Source: an uncultured Anaerolineaceae bacterium (lineage in GTDB: Bacteria; Chloroflexota; Anaerolineae; Anaerolineales; Anaerolineaceae). From it: DNA of 48,312 bases. The notes below the pieces were generated by a model that worked only from the letters and a program-made list of their open reading frames with translations, was not told where the DNA came from and ran no database searches. Shown here one piece after another: positions 33,319-40,957 of the stretch. Numbering within the stretch: the stretch's first letter is position 1; each line of letters begins with the position of its first letter. Location of the stretch: contig CALCNO010000180.1 of assembly GCA_937897615.1 (NCBI GenBank), positions 1-48,312 of the forward strand, given 5' to 3'. Position numbers and translations under genes: made by a program.

Positions 33319-33753
33319 TTATTTCTTATACGCTCTCGGCGTTTCCGCCAGATAGCGAAGCACAGCTTGCGAAACATCCTGCCCGGGGGCGTAAGAAAGC
33401 AGGGTCAGGTTAGGGTGCGTGTTCCCCGTAAGAATCTTGGATATCCGCTTGCCCTGCTGGTAGCAGCACAGCACCGGTTTGTTCAAAAATAGCCCGTACG
33501 CGACTTCGTACCCCACCCCGTGCGACGGCGTAGAAACCTCAGCCACCACCACATCACATTCCTCCAGCCAGCGCATATCGCGGGTAAAAATTTCCACCGG
33601 ATCGACCACCATCTCCATTTGCATCACCTCCGGCGAAGAAAGGTGTGCCGTGGGCACCTCGTGGCCCGCCTCCAGCATGGCTTCAACGATCCTGCCATAG
33701 ACCCTTTCCTCGTTTCTGCCGCCGGTGATCGAGCAGGAAAAATAAACCTTCAT
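33319..33753 (-). CDS. DNPH1/Rcl-like nucleoside 2-deoxyribosyltransferase family hydrolase
   Basis: Likely cleaves the N-glycosidic bond of (deoxy)nucleoside monophosphates. The 144 residues show YFSCSITGGR at the start, RDMRWLEECDVVVAEVSTPSHGVGYEVAYG and CCYQ, which match the vertebrate Rcl pattern (Y/G..SI.GGR, D..WL..aDVVVAEV..PS.GVGYE). ATG 33753 has GGAGAAGG just upstream, and TATAAT at 33766-33771 (minus) is a probable -10. It lies upstream of the DnaJ-like gene. Confidence 0.87.
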   Translation of the reverse strand: MKVYFSCSITGGRNEERVYGRIVEAMLEAGHEVPTAHLSSPEVMQMEMVVDPVEIFTRDMRWLEECDVVVAEVSTPSHGVGYEVAYGLFLNKPVLCCYQQGKRISKILTGNTHPNLTLLSYAPGQDVSQAVLRYLAETPRAYKK

Positions 33754-33828
33754 GGCCTTCTCCAAATTATAAAGTTGGCATACCTTATGCAACGTAGTTT
33801 TAAATGGGCTGGCATCTTGCCGCACACA

Positions 33829-33848
33829 TGTGATGCTATGGTATCACA
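33829..33848. promoter_or_regulatory. TGTGAT/ATCACA dyad in a divergent gap
   Basis: TGTGAT (33829-33834) and ATCACA (33843-33848) are separated by eight bases. The half-sites recall CRP-type sites, but the centre is four bases too long for that consensus. Low weight. Confidence 0.25.
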
Positions 33849-33901
33849 GAAGGCAAAGGTACTTGTGCAGCCCTGAGATTGAAGTTGATAGGAGAGAAGA
33901 T

Positions 33902-34573
33902 ATGAACAAGAAGATAATCATTGTGATGGCCATCCTTGCCATCCTGACGGTTGCCCTGAGCGCCTGTTCGCGCTCCGCCACCCGCCAGACCACCGGCTCG
34001 GTTACCCCCACCAGCGAAATTCCCTTCCCGGTGGCCACCCAGCCGCAGATCATGGTGGACATTCTCAAGCAGACGCAAACTGCCGCAGCCCTGTCGCTGA
34101 CGCCCAGCACAGGCGGTGTTTCTACCCCTGCACCCACCAGCACGCCGTCCTTTGCATACAGCACGCCTTCTACAGGCGCTGCTGCTGCCACCAGCACGCC
34201 AGTGGTGGTGAATACTCCGTACCCCACCTCCACCCCCGGCAAACCGGCCACCTGGACATTGCAGCAGGGCGAATTCCCGTACTGCATCGCACGGCGCTTT
34301 AACGTAGATCCGGTGGAACTGCTCACCCTTAACGGCATGGGCATGGATTCCCGCCCGGTTGTCGGCACCACCCTGCAGATCCCCGCCAGCGGCTCCTTCC
34401 CCGGCGCACGCGCTTTGATCTCGCACCCCACCACCTACAGCGTGCTCGCGGGTGAGACCGTCTACCAGATCGCCTGCAAATTCGGAGATGCCGACCCCAA
34501 TATCATCCTGGCTGCCAACGGTCTCAGCGCCGGTTCTGTGCTTACCGCAGGCCAGGTATTGCAGATACCGTAA
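33902..34573 (+). CDS. LysM-domain lipoprotein
   Basis: A surface lipoprotein of 223 residues: signal ending LTVALSAC (Cys 22), a Ser/Thr/Pro/Ala linker (about 30-120), then two LysM modules (about 123-170, WTLQQGEFPYCIARRFNVDP; and 180-223, YSVLAGETVYQIACKFGDAD). LysM binds N-acetylglucosamine polymers such as peptidoglycan, so it may tether the membrane to the wall. No catalytic domain is present. AGGAGAG precedes ATG 33902. Confidence 0.88.
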   Translation: MNKKIIIVMAILAILTVALSACSRSATRQTTGSVTPTSEIPFPVATQPQIMVDILKQTQTAAALSLTPSTGGVSTPAPTSTPSFAYSTPSTGAAAATSTPVVVNTPYPTSTPGKPATWTLQQGEFPYCIARRFNVDPVELLTLNGMGMDSRPVVGTTLQIPASGSFPGARALISHPTTYSVLAGETVYQIACKFGDADPNIILAANGLSAGSVLTAGQVLQIP

Positions 34574-34596
34574 CCCTCATTTTCTTCTCGATGACA

Positions 34597-34626
34597 TGGC
34601 GGGATATACCATCCCGCCAGTATAAT
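34597..34626 (+). promoter_or_regulatory. 9-bp dyad abutting the -10 box of the Nudix gene
   Basis: TGGCGGGAT (34597-34605) and ATCCCGCCA (34611-34619), five-base loop, directly followed by TATAAT (34621-34626). No T-run follows, so it is more like an operator over the -35 region than a terminator of the LysM gene. Confidence 0.5.
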
Positions 34627-34647
34627 TTAAGCGAGGAGCCAGCATTC

Positions 34648-35175
34648 ATGCCAGAATACCCCGAAGTCACCCGCTATAAAGCCCATCTCTTTGATGTTAA
34701 AGAGATCAGTGTGCGCCTGCCTGATGGCAAGGATAAGGCTTTTGATCTGATCGACATTCAAAACGCCATCACCCTGCTGCCCATTGACGGGGAGCAAAAC
34801 GTGTATTTTGTCGAACAATTCCGCATTGCCTCGCGCAGCCCGCTGCTGGAATTGCCGGCCGGCAAGATCGAGCGCGGTGAAGACCCCGCGGTTGCCGCCC
34901 AGCGCGAACTGCGCGAGGAGATTGGCCTGGCAGCGCAGCAAATCAAAGCCATTGGCGAATTCTACATGAGCCCCGGGTATACCTCCGAATACATGTACTG
35001 TTTCCTGGCCACAGGCCTGTACCCGGCACCGCTCAACCCGGATGCCGATGAATTTATCAACGTGCGCAAAATCCCGCTCACAGAGGTTTACCAACTGATC
35101 CACACGGGCAGGATCAAGGACAGCAAGACGCTGGCGGCATTTGCCCTGGCAACCCCATACCTGAAAAACCTGTAA
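34648..35175 (+). CDS. Nudix hydrolase (ADP-ribose pyrophosphatase-like)
   Basis: Hydrolyses a nucleoside diphosphate linked to another group, most likely ADP-ribose. A complete Nudix box is present, GKIERGEDPAVAAQ followed by RELREEIGL, with ELPA just before it as in ADP-ribose enzymes and a Y-M-S-P-G-Y-T-S-E segment after it. Length 175. GAGGAG lies ten bases before ATG 34648; a longer in-frame version starting at 34591 would cross the dyad and promoter and is rejected. A terminator follows. Confidence 0.92.
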   Translation: MPEYPEVTRYKAHLFDVKEISVRLPDGKDKAFDLIDIQNAITLLPIDGEQNVYFVEQFRIASRSPLLELPAGKIERGEDPAVAAQRELREEIGLAAQQIKAIGEFYMSPGYTSEYMYCFLATGLYPAPLNPDADEFINVRKIPLTEVYQLIHTGRIKDSKTLAAFALATPYLKNL

Positions 35176-35177
35176 GC

Positions 35178-35208
35178 AAAATGAGAGATTAAGAATCTCT
35201 CATTTTTT
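35178..35208 (+). terminator. Intrinsic terminator of the Nudix gene
   Basis: A 13-bp perfect stem (35178-35190 with 35194-35206) with a three-base loop and T-run. Confidence 0.9.
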
Positions 35209-35237
35209 ATATTAAATTCGTCCCGGAGTAATAGGAT

Positions 35238-35243
35238 TATAAT
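35238..35243 (+). promoter_or_regulatory. Probable -10 box of nifJ
   Basis: TATAAT, 66 bases before the nifJ start codon, in a gap with terminators on both sides of the gene. The -35 is not clear. Confidence 0.45.
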
Positions 35244-35309
35244 TGTATGAACAACTTTAGCGAAAACAGGGGTTTTTCTTTCCCCTTACCTTTTTTAATG
35301 GAGTGAACA

Positions 35310-38300
35310 ATGAAACGAGAAATGATCACGATCGATGCAAATGAGGCAGTCGCCAATGTGGCGTACCGCCTCGCCGAAGTGGTGGCCATTTACCCCATCA
35401 CGCCTTCTTCCAGCATGGGAGAGCACGCAGATGCCTGGATGGCTGCCGGCAAAAAGAACCTGTGGGGCACCATTCCCTCGGTGGTTGAAATGCAGTCCGA
35501 AGGCGGCGCAGCCGGTGCCGTGCATGGCGCTTTGCAAACAGGTTCGCTCACGACTACTTTTACCGCTTCTCAGGGGCTGCTGTTGATGATCCCCAATATG
35601 TACAAGATTGCCGGCGAACTGACGCCGACCGTTTTCCATGTGGCGGCACGCACCATTGCCACCCACGCCCTTTCCATCTATGGCGACCATTCCGACGTGA
35701 TGGCTGCCCGCCAGACCGGCTATGCCTTCCTGGCCTCAGATTCGGTTCAGGTCGCCCAGGACAATGCCCTCATCGCCAACGCCGCCACCCTTGAGGCGCG
35801 CGTTCCATTTGTGCACTTCTTTGACGGCTTCCGTACTTCCGCCGAGGTGAACAAGATCGAGCAATTGGCTGATGACACCCTGCGCGCCATGATCGACGAA
35901 AGCCACATCATCGAGATTCGCAAGCGCGCCCTCACCCCCGAGAAACCCGTGCTGCGCGGCAGTGCGCAAAACCCGGATGTTTTCTTCCAGATGCGCGAAG
36001 CCGCCAACACTTTCTACCTTAAGACCCCTGCCATTGTGCAGAAAGCCATGGATCATTTTGCCAAGCTGACCGGGCGCACCTACCACATCTTTGATTACTA
36101 CGGCGCCCCCGATGCCACGGAAGTGATCATCATTATGGGTTCCGGTGCCGAAACCGCTGAGGAGACGGTCAAATTCCTCAACAAACAGGGCCGTAAAGTG
36201 GGCGTGGTCAACGTGCGTCTGTACCGCCCATTCTCTGTGGAACACTTCCTTAAAGCGCTGCCGGCCAGCGTCAAATCCATCGCTGTGATGGATCGCACCA
36301 AGGAACCCGGCGCTGTTGGCGAACCGCTCTACCAGGATGTGATCACCGCGCTGAGCGAAGGCGAAGCCCAAGGTGCCAGTCCCTTCAAAGCCAGCCCGCG
36401 TGTTTTCGGCGGCCGCTACGGCCTTTCCAGCAAGGAATTCACCCCCGGCATGGTCAAGGGTATCTTTGACGAAATCGCCAGCGACGCCCCCAAGAACCAC
36501 TTTACCGTGGGCATCACCGATGATGTGACCAACACCAGCATTGCCTATGATGCCAGTTTCTCCATCGAAGACCCCAAGACCGTGCGCTGCATGTTCTTTG
36601 GCCTCGGCTCCGATGGCACCGTTGGCGCCAACAAGAACTCCATCAAGATCATCGGCGAGGACACCCCCAACGATGCCCAAGGTTACTTCTTCTACGACTC
36701 CAAGAAGTCCGGCTCGCTCACCATCTCGCACCTGCGCTTTGGGCCTAACCCCATCCGCGCCCCGTACCTGATCGGCCTGAACGATGCGCAGTTTGTGGCC
36801 TGCCACAACTTCTCCTTCCTTGAGTGGCTGAACATGCTCAAGTACGCCGCCCCCGGCGCCGTCTTCCTGCTCAACAGCCTGTACAACAAGGATGAAATCT
36901 GGAACAAACTTCCTCAGGAAGTCCAAAAGGACATCATCGAGAAAAAGCTCAAGTTCTACATCATCAACGCCAATGAAGTAGCCGCCAAAACCGGCATGGG
37001 CGGGCGCGTGAACACCATCATGCAGACTGCTTTCTTTGCCATCAGCGGCATCCTTCCGCGCGATGAAGCCATTGCCCAGATCAAAAAATCGATCAAAAAG
37101 ACCTACGGCAAGCGCGGCGAGGCCGTAGTCAAACAGAACTTTGATGCGGTGGACCACACTTTGGCCAACCTCTTTGAGGTCAAGGTGCCCGCAGAAATCA
37201 CCAGCAAGATCATGCGCCGCCCACCCACACCAGCCGAGGCGCCCGATTTTGTCTCCGAAGTGCTTGGGCCGATCATGGTCTTTGAAGGCGACACCTTGCC
37301 CGTGAGTGCGTTCCCGGTGGACGGCACCTTCCCCACCGCCACCACCCAGTGGGAAAAACGCAATATTGCCCTGCAAATCCCCGTCTGGGAACCCGACCTG
37401 TGCATCCAGTGCGCCAAGTGTGCTTTTGTGTGCCCGCATGCGGTCATCCGCGAAAAGGTGTACGAGCCTGCACTGCTGGAGAATGCGCCGGAAGCTTTCA
37501 AGTCCATTGACGCCAAGTTCAAAGAACTGCCGAACATGAAGTTCACCATCCAGGTGGCGCCAGAGGACTGCACCGGCTGCAGTCTGTGCGTGGAAGCCTG
37601 CCCTGCGCGCGACAAGACCAACCCGATGCGCAAAGCCATCAACATGGCTCCTCAGCCTCCCCTGCGCGAGCAGGAAAAGGTGAACTGGGAATTCTTCAAG
37701 GCACTGCCCGCCCCAGACCCCGATCTGTTCCAGCCGACTTCGGTCAAAAACAGCCAGTTGATCGAGCCGTTGTTCGAGTTCTCCGGCGCCTGCGCCGGCT
37801 GCGGTGAGACACCTTACATTAAATTGGTGACGCAATTGTTCGGTGACCGTGCAGTGGTTGCCAATGCCACCGGCTGCTCTTCCATCTACGGCGGCAACCT
37901 GCCCACCACCCCCTGGGCTGTCAACAATCAGGGCCGCGGCCCCGCATGGGCCAACTCCCTCTTTGAAGACAACGCCGAGTTTGGCCTGGGTATGCGCCTG
38001 ACACTCGACAAGCAAAACGAGTTTGCCCGCGAGCTGCTCGCCGGCATGGGCGCCGAACTGGGCGACACCCTGGTCAGCGAAATCCTCAATGCCGATCAGA
38101 CCAGCGAATCCAATATCCGTGCTCAGCGCAAGCGTGTAGAAGTGCTGAAGGAAAAGCTGGCCAAGAGCAAACACGCCAGCGCCGCCATGCTGCTGGGCGT
38201 TGCCGATGCCCTGGTGAAAAAGAGTGTATGGATCATTGGCGGTGACGGCTGGGCTTACGACATCGGTTACGGCGGCCTGGACCACGTGCTTTCTTCCGGC

Positions 38301-38894
38301 CGCAATGTCAACGTTCTGGTGCTGGATACTGAAGTGTATTCCAACACCGGCGGCCAGTCTTCCAAAGCCACCCCGCTGGCAGCTGTGGCCAAATTCTCGG
38401 CGCGCGGCAAAGGCTTGGGCAAGAAAGACCTGGGTCTGATGGCCATGAGCTACGGTTACGTCTACGTTGCCAACGTGGCCATGGGCGCCAACGACCAGCA
38501 GACCCTCAAGGCCTTCCTGGAAGCGGAAGCCTACAATGGCCCCTCCCTGATCGTTGCCTACAGCCACTGTATCGCACACGGCATCGAAATGTCGAAGGGC
38601 CTTGAGCAGCAGAAACTGCTCGCCCAGACCGGTCTGTGGCCGCTCTACCGCTACAACCCCAACCTGGTGGATGAAGGCAAGAACCCGCTGGTGCTCGACA
38701 GCCGCGAACCCTCGGTAGCCGTCAAGGATTATGCCTACAACGAAACCCGCTACCGCGTGCTCGTCCAGAACGATGAGGCGCGCGCCGAAATGCTCATGGA
38801 TGAGGCCACCCAGTTTGCCCAGCGCAAATGGGAGCTCTACAAGCAAATGGCCGCCATGGCTTACACCAAACCGGAAGATGAAGTAAAAGAGTAA
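35310..38894 (+). CDS. nifJ: Pyruvate:ferredoxin (flavodoxin) oxidoreductase, single chain
   Basis: Oxidises pyruvate with CoA to acetyl-CoA and CO2, reducing ferredoxin, in anaerobic metabolism. All domains are fused in 1194 residues: pyrimidine-binding domain at the start (YPITPSSSMGEHAD), transketolase-like and gamma domains, two [4Fe-4S] motifs (CIQCAKCAFVCP about 697 and CTGCSLCVEACP about 754), a third cluster Cys in CAGCGETPY (about 826), and the thiamine diphosphate motif GDGWAYDIGYGG...NTGGQSSKATP near 978. GGAG precedes ATG 35310. It is monocistronic, bounded by terminators. Confidence 0.98.
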   Translation: MKREMITIDANEAVANVAYRLAEVVAIYPITPSSSMGEHADAWMAAGKKNLWGTIPSVVEMQSEGGAAGAVHGALQTGSLTTTFTASQGLLLMIPNMYKIAGELTPTVFHVAARTIATHALSIYGDHSDVMAARQTGYAFLASDSVQVAQDNALIANAATLEARVPFVHFFDGFRTSAEVNKIEQLADDTLRAMIDESHIIEIRKRALTPEKPVLRGSAQNPDVFFQMREAANTFYLKTPAIVQKAMDHFAKLTGRTYHIFDYYGAPDATEVIIIMGSGAETAEETVKFLNKQGRKVGVVNVRLYRPFSVEHFLKALPASVKSIAVMDRTKEPGAVGEPLYQDVITALSEGEAQGASPFKASPRVFGGRYGLSSKEFTPGMVKGIFDEIASDAPKNHFTVGITDDVTNTSIAYDASFSIEDPKTVRCMFFGLGSDGTVGANKNSIKIIGEDTPNDAQGYFFYDSKKSGSLTISHLRFGPNPIRAPYLIGLNDAQFVACHNFSFLEWLNMLKYAAPGAVFLLNSLYNKDEIWNKLPQEVQKDIIEKKLKFYIINANEVAAKTGMGGRVNTIMQTAFFAISGILPRDEAIAQIKKSIKKTYGKRGEAVVKQNFDAVDHTLANLFEVKVPAEITSKIMRRPPTPAEAPDFVSEVLGPIMVFEGDTLPVSAFPVDGTFPTATTQWEKRNIALQIPVWEPDLCIQCAKCAFVCPHAVIREKVYEPALLENAPEAFKSIDAKFKELPNMKFTIQVAPEDCTGCSLCVEACPARDKTNPMRKAINMAPQPPLREQEKVNWEFFKALPAPDPDLFQPTSVKNSQLIEPLFEFSGACAGCGETPYIKLVTQLFGDRAVVANATGCSSIYGGNLPTTPWAVNNQGRGPAWANSLFEDNAEFGLGMRLTLDKQNEFARELLAGMGAELGDTLVSEILNADQTSESNIRAQRKRVEVLKEKLAKSKHASAAMLLGVADALVKKSVWIIGGDGWAYDIGYGGLDHVLSSGRNVNVLVLDTEVYSNTGGQSSKATPLAAVAKFSARGKGLGKKDLGLMAMSYGYVYVANVAMGANDQQTLKAFLEAEAYNGPSLIVAYSHCIAHGIEMSKGLEQQKLLAQTGLWPLYRYNPNLVDEGKNPLVLDSREPSVAVKDYAYNETRYRVLVQNDEARAEMLMDEATQFAQRKWELYKQMAAMAYTKPEDEVKE

Positions 38895-38900
38895 AACCAA

Positions 38901-38930
38901 AAAGCCCCGGGAATCACCCGGGGCTTTCTT
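38901..38930 (+). terminator. Intrinsic terminator of nifJ
   Basis: AAAGCCCCGGG (38901-38911) pairs with CCCGGGGCTTT (38917-38927), five-base loop, short T-run. Confidence 0.9.
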
Positions 38931-38933
38931 TAT

Positions 38934-38966
38934 AAAAACGATCCCGCTTTTGAGTTCGGGATCGTT
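38934..38966 (-). terminator. Intrinsic terminator of rpsU-infA
   Basis: AACGATCCCG (38937-38946) pairs with CGGGATCGTT (38957-38966); on the minus strand a run of Ts follows. It lies four bases past the infA stop. Confidence 0.88.
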
Positions 38967-38970
38967 CTCT

Positions 38971-39225
38971 TTACCTGGTCGGTTCGTCCATCATCGGCTC
39001 GTTTTTCTTTTGCCGGTAGACGATGCGCCCGCGCGAAAGATCATACGGGCTCATTTCAACCTTCACATGGTCGCCGAGCAGGATACGGATGTAATACCTG
39101 CGCATGCGGCCGGATAGATATGCGAGCACTTCATGGCCATTCTCGAGACGCACACGGAACTGGGTTCCGGGCAAGGCTTCGATTATCTCGCCTTCTACTT
39201 GTATCTTATCCTCTTCCTTGGCCAT
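38971..39225 (-). CDS. infA: Translation initiation factor IF-1
   Basis: Occupies the 30S A site during initiation. The 84-residue S1/OB-fold has GEIIEALPGTQFRVRLENGHEVLAYLSGRMRRYYIRILLGDHVKVEMSPYDL in pieces typical of IF-1, plus a tail of about ten extra residues (NEPMMDEPTR). GGAGAAG precedes ATG 39225. It follows rpsU by 28 bases in one operon, away from the more usual rpmJ/rpsM setting. Confidence 0.97.
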   Translation of the reverse strand: MAKEEDKIQVEGEIIEALPGTQFRVRLENGHEVLAYLSGRMRRYYIRILLGDHVKVEMSPYDLSRGRIVYRQKKNEPMMDEPTR

Positions 39226-39253
39226 CTCTTCTCCTTACCAGCCTTTTGGCTGT

Positions 39254-39457
39254 CTATTCACCAAACCTCGAGGGGTAACTCTTGCGTTTGATGCGGCGGA
39301 TTGCCTTCTTCTTTTCCACACGGCGAAGCTCGCTCTTGGAAACAAACCAGCGCTTGCGGCGGATGGTGCTTAATACGCCGCTCTTCACTACCTTTTTGCG
39401 GAACCGCTTAAGCAGTGAATCCTGTGATTCATTCGGACGTAGAACTACAGTAGCCAT
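39254..39457 (-). CDS. rpsU: 30S ribosomal protein S21
   Basis: A small basic protein of 67 residues at the 3' end of 16S rRNA. ATVVLRPNESQDSLLKRFRK, KSGVLSTIRRKRWFVSKSE and a Lys/Arg-rich end are characteristic. GGGAGGTGAG lies upstream of ATG 39457; a GTG at 39469 is in frame but inside the ribosome site. It is first in the rpsU-infA operon. Confidence 0.96.
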   Translation of the reverse strand: MATVVLRPNESQDSLLKRFRKKVVKSGVLSTIRRKRWFVSKSELRRVEKKKAIRRIKRKSYPSRFGE

Positions 39458-39483
39458 GGTTTTTCTCACCTCCCTTCACCGGG

Positions 39484-39525
39484 GGAATAAAATAACCGCG
39501 CGGTTGCGCGGTTGAGAATTATTCC
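39484..39525 (-). promoter_or_regulatory. Hairpin leader of rpsU-infA
   Basis: AACCGCGC (39494-39501) pairs with GCGCGGTT (39506-39513) around a four-base loop, and outside it GGAATAA (39484-39490) pairs with TTATTCC (39519-39525). On the minus strand the strong inner stem is followed by ATTTTATT, like an attenuator, about 27 bases before the start codon. Confidence 0.55.
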
Positions 39526-39615
39526 ATCAAGAAAATCATTGGCGATCCAAAATCGTTTCCAATCACCTCGGCATTTCTTTGATATTAAATATCCCTAACG
39601 CGACAACCACCCAGT

Positions 39616-39621
39616 ATTATA
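39616..39621 (-). promoter_or_regulatory. Probable -10 box of rpsU-infA
   Basis: TATAAT on the minus strand gives a leader of about 150 bases that contains the hairpin 39484-39525. The -35 (TGTATA at 39639-39644) is weak. Between this box and 39711 nothing else is seen. Confidence 0.45.
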
Positions 39622-39711
39622 ACCCAAAACATGCAGTTTATACAGGCTTCTTTAAATTGTCGGCAATAAATATGATTAATTGTCATAATAGAAACCCGAT
39701 TAATTCCACAA

Positions 39712-39739
39712 TTGAAACTTGGGTGGTTTTCGCTACAAT
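39712..39739 (+). promoter_or_regulatory. Promoter of the BMP-type importer operon
   Basis: TTGAAA (39712-39717), 16 bases, TACAAT (39734-39739). Start point near 39746, at the dyad 39745-39768. Confidence 0.6.
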
Positions 39740-39744
39740 AGCAC

Positions 39745-39768
39745 TGAGAAAATCTGTTCATTTTCTCA
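39745..39768. promoter_or_regulatory. 9-bp dyad at the transcription start of the BMP-type operon
   Basis: TGAGAAAAT (39745-39753) and ATTTTCTCA (39760-39768), six-base loop. Position at +1 suits an operator or a 5' hairpin that protects the mRNA. Confidence 0.5.
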
Positions 39769-39789
39769 TATCCTAAGAAGGAGCCCAAA

Positions 39790-40851
39790 ATGAAAAAGAA
39801 ACTCTATGTAATTGTCCCACTGTTTCTCGTTCTGAGCATGGTTCTGGCCGCTTGCGCCACGCCCACTCCGACCGAAGCCCCCGCAGCAGCTGAAACCGAA
39901 GCTGTTGTCGCCACCGAAGCCCCCACCGAAGCGCCGAAAGTGTACAAACTGGCAGCGATCTTCCCGGGTGTCATCACCGATGCCGACTACAACACCCTTG
40001 CTTACGTGGGTGTCAGCGAAGTGACCCGCACGATGGGCATTGAGAGCACCTACTCTGAAAGCGTTGCGGTGCCCGATGTTGACCGTGTCATGCGCGAATA
40101 CATCGACCTCGGCTACAACATCATCTGGACGCACGGCGGCCAGTTCGTTACCCAGACCGTCGAACTCGCCAAAGCCTTCCCCGATGTCGTCTTCATCGCC
40201 GAAGGTGATGCCGCTGTTCAGGATCCTCCCGCGAACCTCTGGTTCATCGATCGCAATTTCCAGGTTGGTTACTACGGTATCGCCACCGCCGCTGCCCTTG
40301 CCTCCAAGACCGGCAAGATCGCATACCTGGGCGGCCAGGCTCTTACCTTCTCCTACCAGGAAGTTCATGCCATCCAGCAGGCCCTTACGGATATGGGCTC
40401 CACCGTTCAGTTGACCACCGTATGGACTGGCGATTTCAATGATCCCACCAAAGCCCGCCAGACCGCTGATGCCCTCATCGCCGATGGCAATGACGTGATC
40501 ATGAGCAGCCTCAACCTGGGTGTGTACGGTGTCTTTGAAGCCGCCAAGGCCGTCACCGACAAACAGATCCTCGTCACCGCCAAGTACACCGACAAATCCA
40601 GCTACGCCCCCAATAACTACGTAACCTCCGTTATTTATGACTTCGCCGGCCCCCTCACCGAGATCATCACCAAGATCCAGGCCGGAGAGACCGGTGGTTA
40701 CTATCCTCTCGGTTTCGCCACTGGCGTCAAAGTTCAGCTCCCGCTCAAGAATGTTGATGCAGCAGTTCAGACCCAGGTTGAAGAAACCGTCCAGAAGGTT
40801 CAGGACGGCACCATCACCGTCGTTGAGGACAGCACCGAGATCCCGCATTAA
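39790..40851 (+). CDS. BMP/PnrA family substrate-binding lipoprotein (nucleoside-type importer)
   Basis: Receptor of the importer encoded downstream; BMP proteins usually bind purine nucleosides. Lipoprotein signal ends LAAC (Cys 22), then a Thr/Glu/Ala/Pro tether to about residue 50, then the periplasmic-binding fold with IFPGVITDADYNTLAYVGV, WTHGGQFV, FIDRNFQVGYYGIATAAAL and a TDKSSYAPNN hinge. 353 residues is typical. AGAAGGAG precedes ATG 39790. First gene of a four-gene operon. Ligand class is inferred from family. Confidence 0.92.
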   Translation: MKKKLYVIVPLFLVLSMVLAACATPTPTEAPAAAETEAVVATEAPTEAPKVYKLAAIFPGVITDADYNTLAYVGVSEVTRTMGIESTYSESVAVPDVDRVMREYIDLGYNIIWTHGGQFVTQTVELAKAFPDVVFIAEGDAAVQDPPANLWFIDRNFQVGYYGIATAAALASKTGKIAYLGGQALTFSYQEVHAIQQALTDMGSTVQLTTVWTGDFNDPTKARQTADALIADGNDVIMSSLNLGVYGVFEAAKAVTDKQILVTAKYTDKSSYAPNNYVTSVIYDFAGPLTEIITKIQAGETGGYYPLGFATGVKVQLPLKNVDAAVQTQVEETVQKVQDGTITVVEDSTEIPH

Positions 40852-40877
40852 TCATTGCTCCAGATTTCCATGTTACT

Positions 40878-40929
40878 AACTTCCGGGGTGAAGGTAACGG
40901 GGAGCCCCCGCGACCTTCCCCCGGAAGTT
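40878..40929 (+). promoter_or_regulatory. Very strong stem-loop between BMP-type binding-protein and ATPase genes
   Basis: AACTTCCGGGG (40878-40888) pairs with CCCCGGAAGTT (40919-40929); after one bulged T, GAAGGT (40890-40895) pairs with ACCTTC (40913-40918); a GGGG/CCCC pair can form inside. No T-run follows beyond TTTTC. It probably protects the binding-protein mRNA 3' end or attenuates transcription. Confidence 0.8.
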
Positions 40930-40957
40930 TTCAAAACCAAGTGGATAGGATATTTCA

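Noticed and set aside
33829..33848. A CRP-type operator reading of the TGTGAT/ATCACA dyad
   Set aside because: The spacer between TGTGA and TCACA is ten bases, not six, and no CRP-like regulator is seen; kept only as a weak dyad.
35736..38900. A 1054-codon open frame antisense to almost all of nifJ
   Set aside because: The opposite strand encodes a complete, motif-rich oxidoreductase. The antisense frame has no recognisable domain, is low in complexity (runs of Gly, His, Val) and is a codon-bias shadow.
39766..40848. A 360-codon open frame antisense to the BMP-type binding protein
   Set aside because: Gly-rich complement of a biased gene; its start lies inside the downstream hairpin region and nothing supports translation.
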